Assembly: GCA_963698995.1 (NCBI GenBank)
Contig: CAVOTD010000004.1
Location: forward strand, 62,001 to 126,000
Direction of reading: 5' to 3'
From: AP-15 sp963698995
GTDB lineage: Bacteria; Pseudomonadota; Alphaproteobacteria; ATCC43930; CGMCC-115725
DNA length: 64,000 nucleotides
Part shown: piece by piece, positions 9,361 through 19,541 of the stretch
Layout of the letters: every line of letters starts with the position of its first letter
How positions within the stretch are numbered: the first letter of the stretch is position 1
Notes under the pieces: generated by a model
What the model saw: only the letters and a program-made list of their open reading frames with translations
The model's database searches: none
Told to the model about the DNA's origin: nothing
Position numbers and translations under genes: made by a program

Positions 9361-10529
9361 CAGGGCTGTCCGGGGAAACTCAGGCATAGCTGAAACTCAG
9401 CTGATTTTTGGAGTTTTGGCATTGCGGGTGGCTTGGGTTGACGGGCGGAGGTTTGTCGATGGCGCCGAGGTGGCGGCGTTCGAAGAGGCACAGGGCGACC
9501 AGATCGGTGAAGCGGAGGATCGAGATCTTGACGCAATGGCGGCGGGCGGCGATGCGCAGCAGCGCGTAGGCGATCATCGCGGCAAAGATCTGCAGGCGGA
9601 TCGCGTTGTCGTTGTTGCCGAGGAAGCGGCGGAGGTGGAGATGCTGTTTGATCCAGCGAAACAGCAACTCGATCTGCCATCGGCCCTTGTAGAGGGCGGC
9701 GATTTGAACGGCGGCGCGCTTAAGATCATTGGTCAGCAAGGTGATGGTTTTCCCGTCGGTTCGCTGGACCCGGAGCCGGCGCAATCGGATTGGCAGCTGC
9801 GAATCGCCCTTGCTGGCGAAGCGCACCTCACTGTCCTCGAGCACGGTGAAATCATCGCCTTGGGCGCGCGCGACGGGGCGCTCGCCAACGATCTCCAGGC
9901 GCATGTTGGTCTTGGGTCGGGTGATGAAGACCGCGCCCTTGTCAGCGATCGCGGTCCACCAGCCATAGTGGCAATAGCCCTTATCAAAGACATAGCTCGC
10001 CCCCGGCTCGATCGTGATCGTGCGCCCGATCTGGGCGTCGTTGACGTTGGCATCGGTGATGTCGAGGATGCTCGGGTAATCGGCCTTCGGGTCAAAGACG
10101 ACATGCACCTTCAGACCGCGGATGCGTCCGTTCGATTTGGCCCAATCGCACAGCTTGCCGAGCGGAATGGGGGTCGCATCGATCAGCTTCACCATCGCCG
10201 CGCCGTCGCCTCGCGTTTGCCGATCCAGTTGGCTTGCCACCCGGCTGAAGGTCTCAGCGAAGAGCGCAACCGGTCGCCGTTTGTTGGCATCGCACAGGGT
10301 CGAGCGCACGAGCGGACCGCTGCCCAGATGGTAATGATGTTGACTGTTGGCGTTCCAACCCGCTTCCAGGCCGCGCAAGCTGACGGCCGAGGAGAACTGG
10401 GCGTAGACCAGCGCCAGCAGATGGTTCCAGCTCGCAAACGATTTGACGTAGGCATCGCCGGCGTGACGCTCAACGAGCGTCTCGAACCGGCGCCGCTTGA
10501 TCGGTTCCAGCAGCTTACCGAAGATGCTA

Positions 10530-11588
10530 GAGCAATTTCCACTTACATTGAGCCGTATCCGGCGTGGGCAAGATAGCGGGAGCACTCGTCGGCGGGGAAG
10601 TTGTCCAAACAGCGGCCGATCGCGGTCCACAGGGATGGGATCGTTCGCTCGGCGGCTTTGCGCAACAGCGCCTTGAGTTTGGCGAAGACCTGCTCGATCG
10701 GGTTGAGATCGGGCGAATAGGGCGGCAGGTAGAGGAGGATGGCGCCGGCCGCCTCGATTGCCGCGCCGACGCCGGCGACCTTGTGGGCGGGCAGATTGTC
10801 CATGACGACGATGTCGCCGGGCGCCAGGGTGGGGACCAGGCAGCGCTCGACATAGGTGCGGAAGATCATGCCGGTCATGGCGCGGTCGATGACAAAGGGT
10901 GCGCTGATGCGATCAACGCGCAGCCCGGCTACAAAGGTGGTTGTCTTCCAATGACCGTGCGGCACCCGACCGATCAGTCGCGCGCCGCGCCGACAGCGCC
11001 CGCGCGTGCGGGCCATGTTGGTGGCGGTGCCGGTCTCGTCGATGAAGACCAGCCGGCGCGGGTCAAGCCGTGGCTGGAGGCTCTTCCACACCAGCCGGGC
11101 CGCCGCCACGTCGGCGCGGTGTTGCTCCGTCGCGTGCACGGTTTTTTTTAAAGCTGATGCCGTGTCGGTCGAAGAACCGCCAGATCGAGCTCACCCCAAC
11201 CCGGATGCCGCGCTCGCCTAACAACGTGCGAATTTCTCCCAGAGTGAGGTCCGCGCGCTCGCCGATCAGCGCCAGCAGCCAAGCGGCATGTGGGTTCAGC
11301 GGCGAACGACTGCGACCCTTCTGGGATTGGGCCGCGGCACTCCCCGTCCGCCGCCAGCGACCAACCCACGCGGTCGCCGTCGATTCCCCTACGTCCAACC
11401 GACGCGCTGCCGCGCGCGCCGATTGACCGCCCTCGACCGCCCGAATCACGCGACTGCGCAGATCGCTCGAATAGGCCCTCGGCATGCCGTCCCCCAACAG
11501 CATCTATGCCAATATTCTCCCACACCCTACCAGATTTGGGAATTCCTCTGCGCCGACAATTTCGACTTTAGCCAGCTGGAAATCGCTC
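10530..11588 (-). mobile_element. IS630-family insertion sequence inserted at a TA dinucleotide
   Basis: The ends are inverted repeats: GAGCAATTTCCA reading in from 10530 and GAGCGATTTCCA reading in from 11588, about 11 of 12 matching. TA dinucleotides at 10528-10529 and 11589-11590 are the target duplication typical of IS630/Tc1-mariner elements. The 1,059-bp length fits the family. The element lies inside the IS4 transposase gene, so it is the younger insertion. Confidence 0.9.
10543..11485 (-). CDS. IS630-family transposase in two overlapping frames (orfA/orfB) joined at an A8 run
   Basis: The first frame (ATG at 11485) encodes the helix-turn-helix region with RAYSSDLRSRVIRAVEGG and reaches IWRFFDRHGISFKKN. 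The second frame encodes the DDE catalytic domain: FIDETGTATNMARTRGR, VMDNLPAHK and the YLPPYSPDLNPIEQVFAKLK block, ending at 10543. Between them the coding strand has TTT followed by eight A (11142-11149 on the plus strand). Seven A would give a single frame reading GISFKKTVHATEQ. Transcript slippage on the A run or a +1 shift could therefore make the full protein of about 313 residues. Alternatively A8 is a sequencing error. Confidence 0.88.
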
Positions 11589-11718
11589 TAGGTGTAAAAC
11601 GCATGCCCCGTCCCCTTTCTAAGTCTCGCAAACCAGAGAGTAGACGGAAAACCACCGTCTTGCGGGGCATGCGCCTGCGACTAATAAATTCACCCCTCGG
11701 CTTCCCCGGACAGCCCTG

Positions 11719-11727
11719 CCGCCCGCG
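11719..11727. repeat. Right copy of 9-bp target-site duplication of the IS4 element
   Basis: This copy is identical to 9352-9360 and directly abuts the right 17-bp inverted repeat of the IS4 element. Confidence 0.85.
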
Positions 11728-11776
11728 GGGAGGGGATGGGGTAAGGGGCGGCCTCGGTAAATTAGCTGTACAGCTG

Positions 11777-12540
11777 ATGGTGGTCTGCGCGGTCGTGATT
11801 GCCTCGACGGCAGCATCACTAGCGCAGGCGTCGTGCACCGGGGTCGTGGCCGGCCGGGTCGTGCCGCTTCACTTTGCCGCCTCGGTTCCGGAGAGCGCGG
11901 TCTCGATCACCTTTCTCGGCCACGCGAGCTTTCTGATCGAGAGCCCGGCCGGAGTGCGAATTGTGACGGAGTACAATGGCGCGATACGGGCGCCGGTGAC
12001 CCCCGACATCGTCACGATGAACAACGCTCATCCGACCCATTACAGCGATTCGGTCGAGCCCGGAGTTAAGTACATTCTGCGCGGCTGGGACCCCGCGGCG
12101 GGATCCCCAATCATCGGTTCGAATACCGCGATGTGCGGATCCACAACGTGCCGACCAACATTCGAGAACTTGGCGGGACTCGCTATAACAGCAACTCTAT
12201 CTTCGTCTTCGACATTGCCGATTTGTGCATCGCCCATCTCGGGCATTTGCACCACACCTTGACCCCATCCCACCTCGCCGATCTGGGCGCACTCGATGTG
12301 GTCAAGGTGCCGATCGATGGCGTCTGGGCCTTGAACCAGGAACAAATGATCGAGGTGCTGCGGCAGATAAAACCGAAGCTCGTCATCCCAATGCACATCT
12401 TTACGCGTGCAACCTTGGACAAATTCCCGGCAAGTATCGGCAATCTTTATCAAATCCGGTATGCGGCGAGCCGCAGGGTGGTCCTCACCCGACCGGAGTT
12501 GCGGGAAAGCGCGCAGCTGCTGGTGCTTCCTGGCGAGTGA
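11777..12540 (+). CDS. Exported MBL-fold metallo-hydrolase, one frameshift
   Basis: A metallo-beta-lactamase-fold protein resembling the UlaG-like group. The ATG at 11777 begins an apparent signal peptide (residues 1-18, ending SLAQA), so it is probably periplasmic. Motifs are SITFLGHASFLIES at the start of the fold, TMNNAHPTHYSDS in place of the usual HxHxDH, AHLGHLHHTL, and the late IPMHIF histidine. The first part runs in one frame to about 12110 and the rest, from RIHNVPTNIRE to 12540, in another. One missing base near 12100-12110 explains the break and gives about 255 residues. Its substrate is unknown. It lies just downstream of the nested IS and about 100 bases upstream of the glucan locus. 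Confidence 0.75.
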
Positions 12541-12641
12541 ACGCCTCCGCCGGCACGGGTGGAACTTTGCCGGGCCGGACACCATTATTGAATTCGGACA
12601 GCGCAGTCGGGGGCCAATCCGTACAAGTCAGGTCTATCGTG

Positions 12642-15600
12642 ATGAGCGAAGGGATTCGAATTTATAATCTGTTTCCGACATTAGCCGGGACGACCCGCAA
12701 ATGGGCGGCGCATCTGCCTCGGATCGCGATGATGGGCTTCAACGCCGTCTACTTGAATCCTTTCCACTATCCTGGTTTTTCCGGGAGCCTCTACGCCGTC
12801 AAGGATTATTACCGGCTCAATCCGCGATTTCGCGGCAGCAATTCGGGTGACGACGACGCATTGTTGCGCGAATTCACCACTGCCGCCGGCGCCTACGGAT
12901 TGCGGGTGATCATGGACCTCGTCGTCAATCATACCTCGAAGGACAGCGAGCTGGTCGCCACCCGTCCGCATTGGTTTGCGCGCGATTCGCGGGGCAACGT
13001 GGTCTCTCCGCAGGCGAGCAATCCCGCCGACCCGTCCCAGAAGACGGTCTGGGGCGACCTCGCCGAGCTCGATTTCCGGCCGCCCAGCAAACTCAGATCC
13101 TGGGATATTTTCAGGAGCTGGTGCGCCACTACATCGGATTGGGGTTTGGTGGCTTCCGCTGCGACGCCGCCTACAAAGTGCCCGGCGCGGTTTGGCGCGG
13201 TTTGATCGACTCCGCCAAGACGGCTTCCCCTGACGTGGTGTTCTGCGCCGAGAACCTGGGGGCGCCGAAGGAGGCTGTTCTTGACCTTGCGGGCGTCGGT
13301 TTCGACTACCTGTTCAATAGCGTCAAATGGTGGGATTTCGAAAGCCGATGGCTGCTCGAGCAGTACGAGGATTTCCGTCGCATCGCACCATCGATCGGCT
13401 TTCCTGAGAGTCATGATACCGACCGGCTGGTCAACGAGCTGGTCTCCGCCGGGGTTTCAGAAAGTGAGATCGAGCCACGCTATCGCCAAGCTTATGTCTT
13501 CGCAGCAGTATATTCCGCCGGCGTAATGATGCCGATGGGCTTCGAGTACGGCTGGTCTCGGCGCCTCGATGTCGTTGAAACCCGCGATGACCAACCGGAG
13601 CTCAGGCGCTTTGACCTCGGTGACTTCGTCGCCGAGGTCAACGCAATGAAGAAGTCGGTGCCGGCTTTCAACGAGGAGGGCCCGCAACGCTTGCTGACGA
13701 ACCGAGACGACCCGTTGCTGGTGCTGGAGCGCGAAACCGAGCGGCGGGACGATCGCGCCTTTATTCTCGTCAACCCGCATGAGCATGAGACGCGCGCCAT
13801 CGAGCTCGAAGCGTTGGTCCCAGATTTTGGGCGGCGTGGCGAAGCTCTCGACCTCACTGATGTCTCGCCGGGCAATCGCGAAGCCGGAGGATCCCGGACC
13901 ACGGTTGCGCCGCTCGGGCTTCGGATCTTGCGCGTGGCGCGGGCCGCCGCCGCTCGGCCGGCACCTCATCCGCTGTGGCGGTCGGAAGCGCGGATCCAGA
14001 TCGAGGAGGTGTATCCCGAGATCGACGGCGGCCGTTACCCGGTCGAGCGGGTTGTCGGCGACCCATTCGAGGTCTGGGCCGACATCTTCCGCGACGGGCA
14101 CGACAAACTGCGCGCCGTCGTAAAGCATCGCTACGAGGATGCGGATTGGCGCGAGGCGCCCTTCGTCTTTTATGACAACGATCGCTGGGTCGGCCGTTTT
14201 TCGCTCGATGCGGTCGGACGCTGGCGATACACGATCGACGCATGGACCGATCTTTTCGAGAGCTGGTGTGACGAGATCGAAAAGAAGCTCGAGGCGGGCC
14301 AAAATATCGAGCTTGAAGTGGTCGAAGGGCGCTCGATTGTCGAGGGCGCGCTGCAGGAGGCGCGGTCGGGCGATGCCGCGCGTATTCGGGAGGTGCTGCA
14401 TAAATTCGAGGTTGGCGATACCGCCGGTCGCGCCGAGTTGCTCCTCTCAGCCGAAACGCGTGCGCTGATGGTGCGATGTTCACCACGCAGCGGCGTCTCC
14501 CGCTACCCGCGCGAGCTCGAAGTCGTCGTCGATCGCAAGGCGGCTCGCTTTGCAGCGTGGTACGAAATGTTTCCCCGCAGCCAAGGGACCGAACCCGGCA
14601 GGAGCGCCACTTTCGACGATTGCATTGCACGGCTCCCCGAGATTGCCCGGCTTGGTTTCGATGTCGTTTATCTGGTGCCGATTCATCCGATCGGCCGGAT
14701 CAACCGCAAAGGCAGGGACAACAGCACCGTTACGGAACCCGGCGACCCCGGCAGCCCCTATGCAATTGGCGCCGCCGAAGGCGGCCACCGCGCCGTCAAT
14801 CCCGAGCTTGGATCGCTCGCCGATTTCCGCCGCTTCGTGCGCGCCACCGAGGCGCTCGGAATGGAGGTGGCACTCGATTTCGCGGTCCAATGCGCGCCCG
14901 ACCACCCATGGGTCCGCGAGCATCCGGAGTGGTTCCGTTTCCGGACCGACGGCACGATCAAATATGCCGAGAACCCGCCGAAGAAGTACGAAGACATCGT
15001 CAATGTCGATTTCGACAACCCGGACCGCGAGGGTTTGTGGGCCGAATTGCGCGACATCGTCCTATTCTGGGTCGGCGAGGGGATACATACCTTTCGCGTC
15101 GATAATCCTCATACCAAGCCGCTGCCGTTTTGGGAGTGGTTGATCCGCGAAGTCAAGGCGCGCTGTCCGGAGGCGATCTTTCTCTCCGAGGCGTTTACGC
15201 GACCCAAAATGATGCGAGCGCTGGCCAAGGTGGGGTTCACCCAATCGTATAGCTACTTCACCTGGCGCAATACCAAGCCGGAATTGACCGAGTATCTGAC
15301 GGAGCTGATGCAGTACCCGACCAAGGAATATTTCCAACCGAACTTCTTCACGAACACGCCCGACATTCTGCCGGTTTTCCTGCAGGAAGGGGGGCGGCCG
15401 GCGTTCCGCATCCGCTTCGTGCTGGCGGCGACATTGTCCCCAGTTTACGGCATCTATAACGGGTTCGAGCTTTGCGAAGACACGTCAATCCCCGAACGCG
15501 AGGAATACCTGCATTCCGAGAAATACCAATACAAGGTATGGGATTGGGATCGCCCCGGTAACATCAAAGAGGATATTGCGGCGCTCAATCGCTTTCGTCG

Positions 15601-15913
15601 CAACAACCCGGCAATGCAGGAATTCTTTAACCTGCGCTTCTTGAATTCGAGCGACCCCAACATCCTTGCTTATACAAAAATATCAGCGGACGGGGCCAAT
15701 ATCGTGATCATCGTCGTTAACCTCGATCCGCATGGCGCTCACGAAGACACCATAGAACTGCCGCTCGGCGAGTTTGGCGTGGCGGTCGATTCGGAGTTCT
15801 TACTGGAAGAGGCGTTGACGGAGCGCGCCGTGAGCTGCCGTGGCGCGTATCAGCGCTTTCACCTCGAACCTGAAACCAACCCGGCTCTAGTCTTTTGCCT
15901 CAAAGGCTTGTAA
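12642..15913 (+). CDS. glgE: Fusion of a GH13 amylase-like domain with GlgE maltosyltransferase, one frameshift
   Basis: GlgE (alpha-1,4-glucan:maltose-1-phosphate maltosyltransferase, GH13_3) extends glucans with maltosyl units. Here the classic GlgE part (about residues 440-1090) starts at RIQIEEVYPEIDGGRYP. It carries the nucleophile region HTFRVDNPHTKPLPFWEW (near 815) and the acid/base LSEAFTRP. It is preceded by about 430 residues of a complete-looking GH13 barrel with VIMDLVVNHTS, GFGGFRCDAAYK (Asp), VFCAENLG (Glu) and FPESHDTDR. The ATG at 12642 fits the first conserved residues, RIYNLFP. The two frames meet near 13085, where one missing base restores RPP-QQTQILGYFQELVRH. About 1,090 residues in total. 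It heads the glucan/trehalose run. Confidence 0.88.
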
Positions 15914-16073
15914 AGGAATTGCCTATTATCTGGACCAACCCGCCGCGATCGGCGACAGGGCCGCGTTGCGGCCTCCTTAGGACCAGGAACATTTCTTAAT
16001 GCCATCAAGCGAGTACTTGACCGTGCGGAACGCCCGCCTTCGAAACGCTCCCGCCGGCAGCTTCGGAGGCCAA

Positions 16074-16172
16074 ATGGCGCTTCTCGAAGCGAGCACGCAG
16101 TCGATGCGACGCTTCCTGCTCTCTCTCCTGCCGCTGCCCTGGCACAATTTGCTCTGCACGCACACAGAATGA
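16074..16172 (+). CDS. Possible 32-residue leader peptide coupled to treS
   Basis: An ATG at 16074 is preceded by GGAGG (16065-16069) and opens a 33-codon frame. Its TGA overlaps the treS ATG as ATGA (16169-16172). The treS start itself has no visible Shine-Dalgarno site, so translation of this short frame could deliver ribosomes to treS. The peptide, MALLEASTQSMRRFLLSLLP onward, has no recognised family. This is inference from spacing only; codon evidence for a real gene is weak. Confidence 0.4.
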   Translation: MALLEASTQSMRRFLLSLLPLPWHNLLCTHTE

Positions 16173-19100
16173 CACCGCCCGACGACATCTCCACCGCGCT
16201 GCCCGAGCGCGGCGCAATCGCTCGCTCAGTGACCCCGGACCCGCTGTGGTACAAGGATGCAATCATCTATCAGCTGCACGTCAAGGCGTTTTTCGACGCA
16301 GACGATGATGGGATCGGCGATTTCGAAGGGTTGCGCCACAAGCTCGATTATCTGCAAGATCTTGGGATCACCACTCTGTGGCTACTGCCGTTCTACCCGT
16401 CGCCGCTGCGTGATGACGGCTATGATATTTCCGACTACAAAAACATCAATTCATCCTACGGGCGAATGGGCGATTTCAAGGCCTTCATCCGCGAAGCGCA
16501 CCGGCGCGACATCCGGGTGATTACCGAGCTGATCATCAATCATACCTCCGATCAGCATCCTTGGTTTCAGCGCGCGCGCCGGGCGAAATCCGGCTCAAGG
16601 CTGCGCGATTTCTACGTTTGGAGCAACACCGACCAGAAATTTCCCGAAACGCGCATCATCTTCGTCGACACCCAAAAGTCGAACTGGTCATGGGACCCGG
16701 TGGCGCAAGCCTACTATTGGCATCGCTTCTACGCGCATCAACCGGACTTGAATTTCGATAATCCGCGAGTATTCCGCGCGGTAGTCGACGTCATGCGGTT
16801 CTGGCTCGATCTCGGGGTCGACGGGATGCGTCTCGATGCCGTGCCGTACCTGATCGAACGCGAGGGCACGATCAACGAAAATTTACCGGAAACGCACGAA
16901 GTGCTGCGGCAGCTGCGCCGCGAGCTCGACACGCGTTACCGTGACCGCATGCTGCTCGCTGAGGCCAATCAATGGCCTGAGGACGTGCTGCAATATTTCG
17001 GCGCCGGGGACGAATGCCATATGGCGTTCCATTTCCCGTTGATGCCCCGAATTTACATGGCGATCGCGACGGAGGACCGTCATCCGATCGCCGATATCAT
17101 GCGGCAGACGCCGGATATTCCTGAGACGTGCCAATGGGCGGTGTTTCTGCGCAACCACGACGAGCTGACGCTCGAGATGGTGACCGACCGCGAGCGCGAT
17201 TACCTGTGGAACTACTACGCCGCGGATCGCCGGGCGCGCCTCAACCTCGGCATTCGCCGCCGCTTGGCGCCGCTGATGGAAAACGATCGGCGCAAGATCG
17301 AGCTGTTGAACGCGCTGCTGATCTCGATGCCCGGGAACCCCGGTATTCTATTACGGCGACGAAATCGGCATGGGGGACAATGTGTTTCTCGGCGATCGCG
17401 ACGGTGTGCGGACACCGATGCAGTGGTCGTTCGACCGTAATGGCGGCTTTTCCCGCGCCGACCCGGCGCGCTTGTACCTGCCGCCGATCATGGACCCGGT
17501 CTACGGGTTCGAGGCAGTCAATGTCGAGGCGCAGAGCCGCTCGCCCTCGTCATTGCTCAACTGGCTCAAACGGCTCATCGCAGCGCGCCGCTCGCGGCGT
17601 GCTTTTGGCCGCGGAACCTTGCGATTCCTCTATCCGTCAAACCGAAAAGTCATCGCCTATCTGCGGACCTTGGGCGACGAGACCGTGCTTTGCGTCGCCA
17701 ATCTGTCGCGTACCCCGCAAGCTGTCGAGCTCGACCTATCCGATTGGCGTGGTCGCCAGCCGATCGAGCTCCTCGGCCGCAGTGCATTTCCGCCAATCGG
17801 GGAGTTGCCCTACCTGCTCACCTTGCAGGGCTACAGCTTTTTCTGGTTCGAGCTCCTGCCCACCGCTGCCGAGGCTGTGAGCCTGCGAGCCGCGCCACCA
17901 GAATTCTTCACTTTGGTGATGCCGCATGGTTGGCCTGATCTCTTCCGCCAGCACAATCTGCCGCAACTCGAAAGCGATGTGATCCCCGGCTTTTTGCCGC
18001 GTCAGCGCTGGTTCGGGGCGAAGGACCAACGCGTCAAGGCGGCCGCCGTGCAGGCGCGCGGCGAGATCGCGCGACCGGCGGAGGACGGATCGGCACCGGA
18101 AAGTTTCATGGCAGGAGTTGTCGAGGCGCAACTCGCCCGCGGTGAGCGACAGCGCTATTTCGTGCCGTTGGCGACGATCTGGTCGTCTGCCGAGACCGAG
18201 CTGCGGCAAGGCTTGATGCCGGTCACCCTTGCGGAATTGCGCCAATTCCGTCGAGAGGGGGCTCTGGTCGACGCCCTGTCACAAGACGGGTTTTCATTGG
18301 CAATAATGGACGCAATCGGGCAGGAGGCGACATTGCGCCTTGATGGCGGCGAGATCCGCTGCCGCAAGACACCGCTCTTTGGGCAGGTGGCCTTGCCGGA
18401 GCGTCTGGTGGTCCGCCGGGCCGGCGTGGAGCAGTCGAACAGCTCGGTAATCTTCGACGATTACGGAATGCTCAAGATCTATCGGCGGCTGCAATCCGGT
18501 CCGCATCCCGAGATCGAAATGTCACGTTTTCTGGTCGAGCGTGCCGGGTTCGCCAATACGCCGCCGCTTCTTGCGTTTATCGAGCTCGATCTTGACGGCG
18601 GCGGCGGACCGGAGACGAACGCGCTTGGCGTGCTGTTCGGCTTTATTCGCAATCAGGGAGACGGCTGGTCGCAGGCGCTAGACTACCTCACTCGGTACCT
18701 CGATGATGCGTTGCTGTCGAGCGGTACGCGCCCATCGGACCTGCCCGATCCCGATGTCTTCTTTCTTGCCCTGGCCCGCCAGCTCGGGATCCGCACCGCC
18801 GAGATGCATCGCGCCTTAGCCGAGCAAGGCCTCGACGACCCCGATTTTGCTCCGGAACCGGTGCACCCCGACGATGTCGCCGAATGGCGCCGCGGGCTCG
18901 AGGCAGCCGCGGCCGACATGCTGTCCAAACTGGCGCGCGAGCGTGCCGGACTATCGGCCTCGGCGCAGCACTTAGCCGAGCGCCTGATCACGCTCCGCGA
19001 CGGCCTGTTTCGCCAAATTCGCACGCTGATCCCCGATCGAGTTGAGGCCTGGTCGACGCGCTTTCACGGGGACTTTCATCTCGGCCAAGTCCTAGTGGTA

Positions 19101-19541
19101 AAAAACGATTTTTTCATTGTCGATTTCGAGGGCGAGCCGGCGCGGCCGCTCGCTGACCGCCGGCGCAAGAGCTCGCCGTTGCGCGACGTTGCCGGGATGA
19201 TCCGCTCCTTCGACTACGCCAGCTTTACCGCCGTGCGCCAACTTGCCGAAGCGCGACCGGCGGCGGAGCCGCGAATGGTGCAGCTGGCCGAAGCATGGCG
19301 GCACCGCGCGGTGGACGGTTTTCGCGCCGCCTATCGCAAAACCATGCGCGGTTGCGCGGCGTATCCGATCAGCAAGAAGCAGGCAAATGCAATGCTGGCG
19401 TTCTTCACGCTGGAAAAGGCTGTCTACGAGGTTTCTTACGAGCTGGCGAACCGGCCGGCCTGGGTTGACATTCCACTGAAAGGCATCCTCGACATTCTGG
19501 CAAAGACCGGGGAGGCCGAGCGTGCGGCGGCCGCAGATTGA
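16169..19541 (+). CDS. treS: Trehalose synthase fused to maltokinase (TreS-Mak), one frameshift
   Basis: The N-terminal GH13_16 domain isomerises trehalose and maltose, and the C-terminal kinase phosphorylates maltose to maltose-1-phosphate, the GlgE donor. In order: DPLWYKDAIIYQLHVKAF, the Asp nucleophile in GVDGMRLDAVPYL (near 220), the Glu in LLAEANQWPEDV (near 262), FLRNHDELTLEMV, then from about residue 590 the Pep2/Mak part with LPRQRWFGAKDQ and the kinase loop FHGDFHLGQVLV (near 963) and IVDFEGEP. The frame changes near 17336: an extra base in CCCGGGAACCCC, where the repaired protein reads MPGTPVFYYGDEIG. About 1,123 residues. It overlaps the start of glgB by 20 bases. Confidence 0.92.

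Larger units (their letters stand above)
9380..11604 (-). pseudogene. IS4-family transposase (DUF4372 N-terminal domain), disrupted at codon 5 by IS630
   Basis: The bulk of the gene (9380-10529) encodes a DDE transposase. It has the DUF4372-type N-terminus FGKLLEPIKRRRFETLVERH, a first catalytic Asp in VKLIDATPIPL, the middle Asp region ITDANVNDAQIG, and the family Y-R-E-like region LYKGRWQIELLFRWIKQHL. The true start lies on the far side of the IS630 insert: ATG at 11604 reads MRFTP, and joining 11591 to 10529 through a single TA gives MRFTPSIFGKLLEP in frame, 387 residues in all. The coding sequence is otherwise open, so precise excision would restore it. It is inactive as it stands. Confidence 0.9.
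9361..11718 (-). mobile_element. IS4-family (DUF4372-type) insertion sequence, interrupted by a nested IS630 element
   Basis: The element is bounded by a perfect 17-bp inverted repeat, CAGGGCTGTCCGGGGAA at 9361-9377 and its reverse complement at 11702-11718, and flanked by 9-bp direct repeats. Removing the nested IS630 with one TA copy leaves about 1.3 kb with a single intact transposase frame. The empty target restores a palindrome, CTCCCCGC-CC-GCGGGGAG, so the IS appears to have entered a small intergenic hairpin between the ThDP-enzyme gene and the metallo-hydrolase gene. Everything here is visible directly in the sequence. Confidence 0.9.

Noticed and set aside
11142..11149. Canonical -1 slippery heptamer A-AAA-AAC at the IS630 junction
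   Set aside because: A -1 slip leads to the third frame, not to orfB. The second frame needs +1 (or loss of one A).
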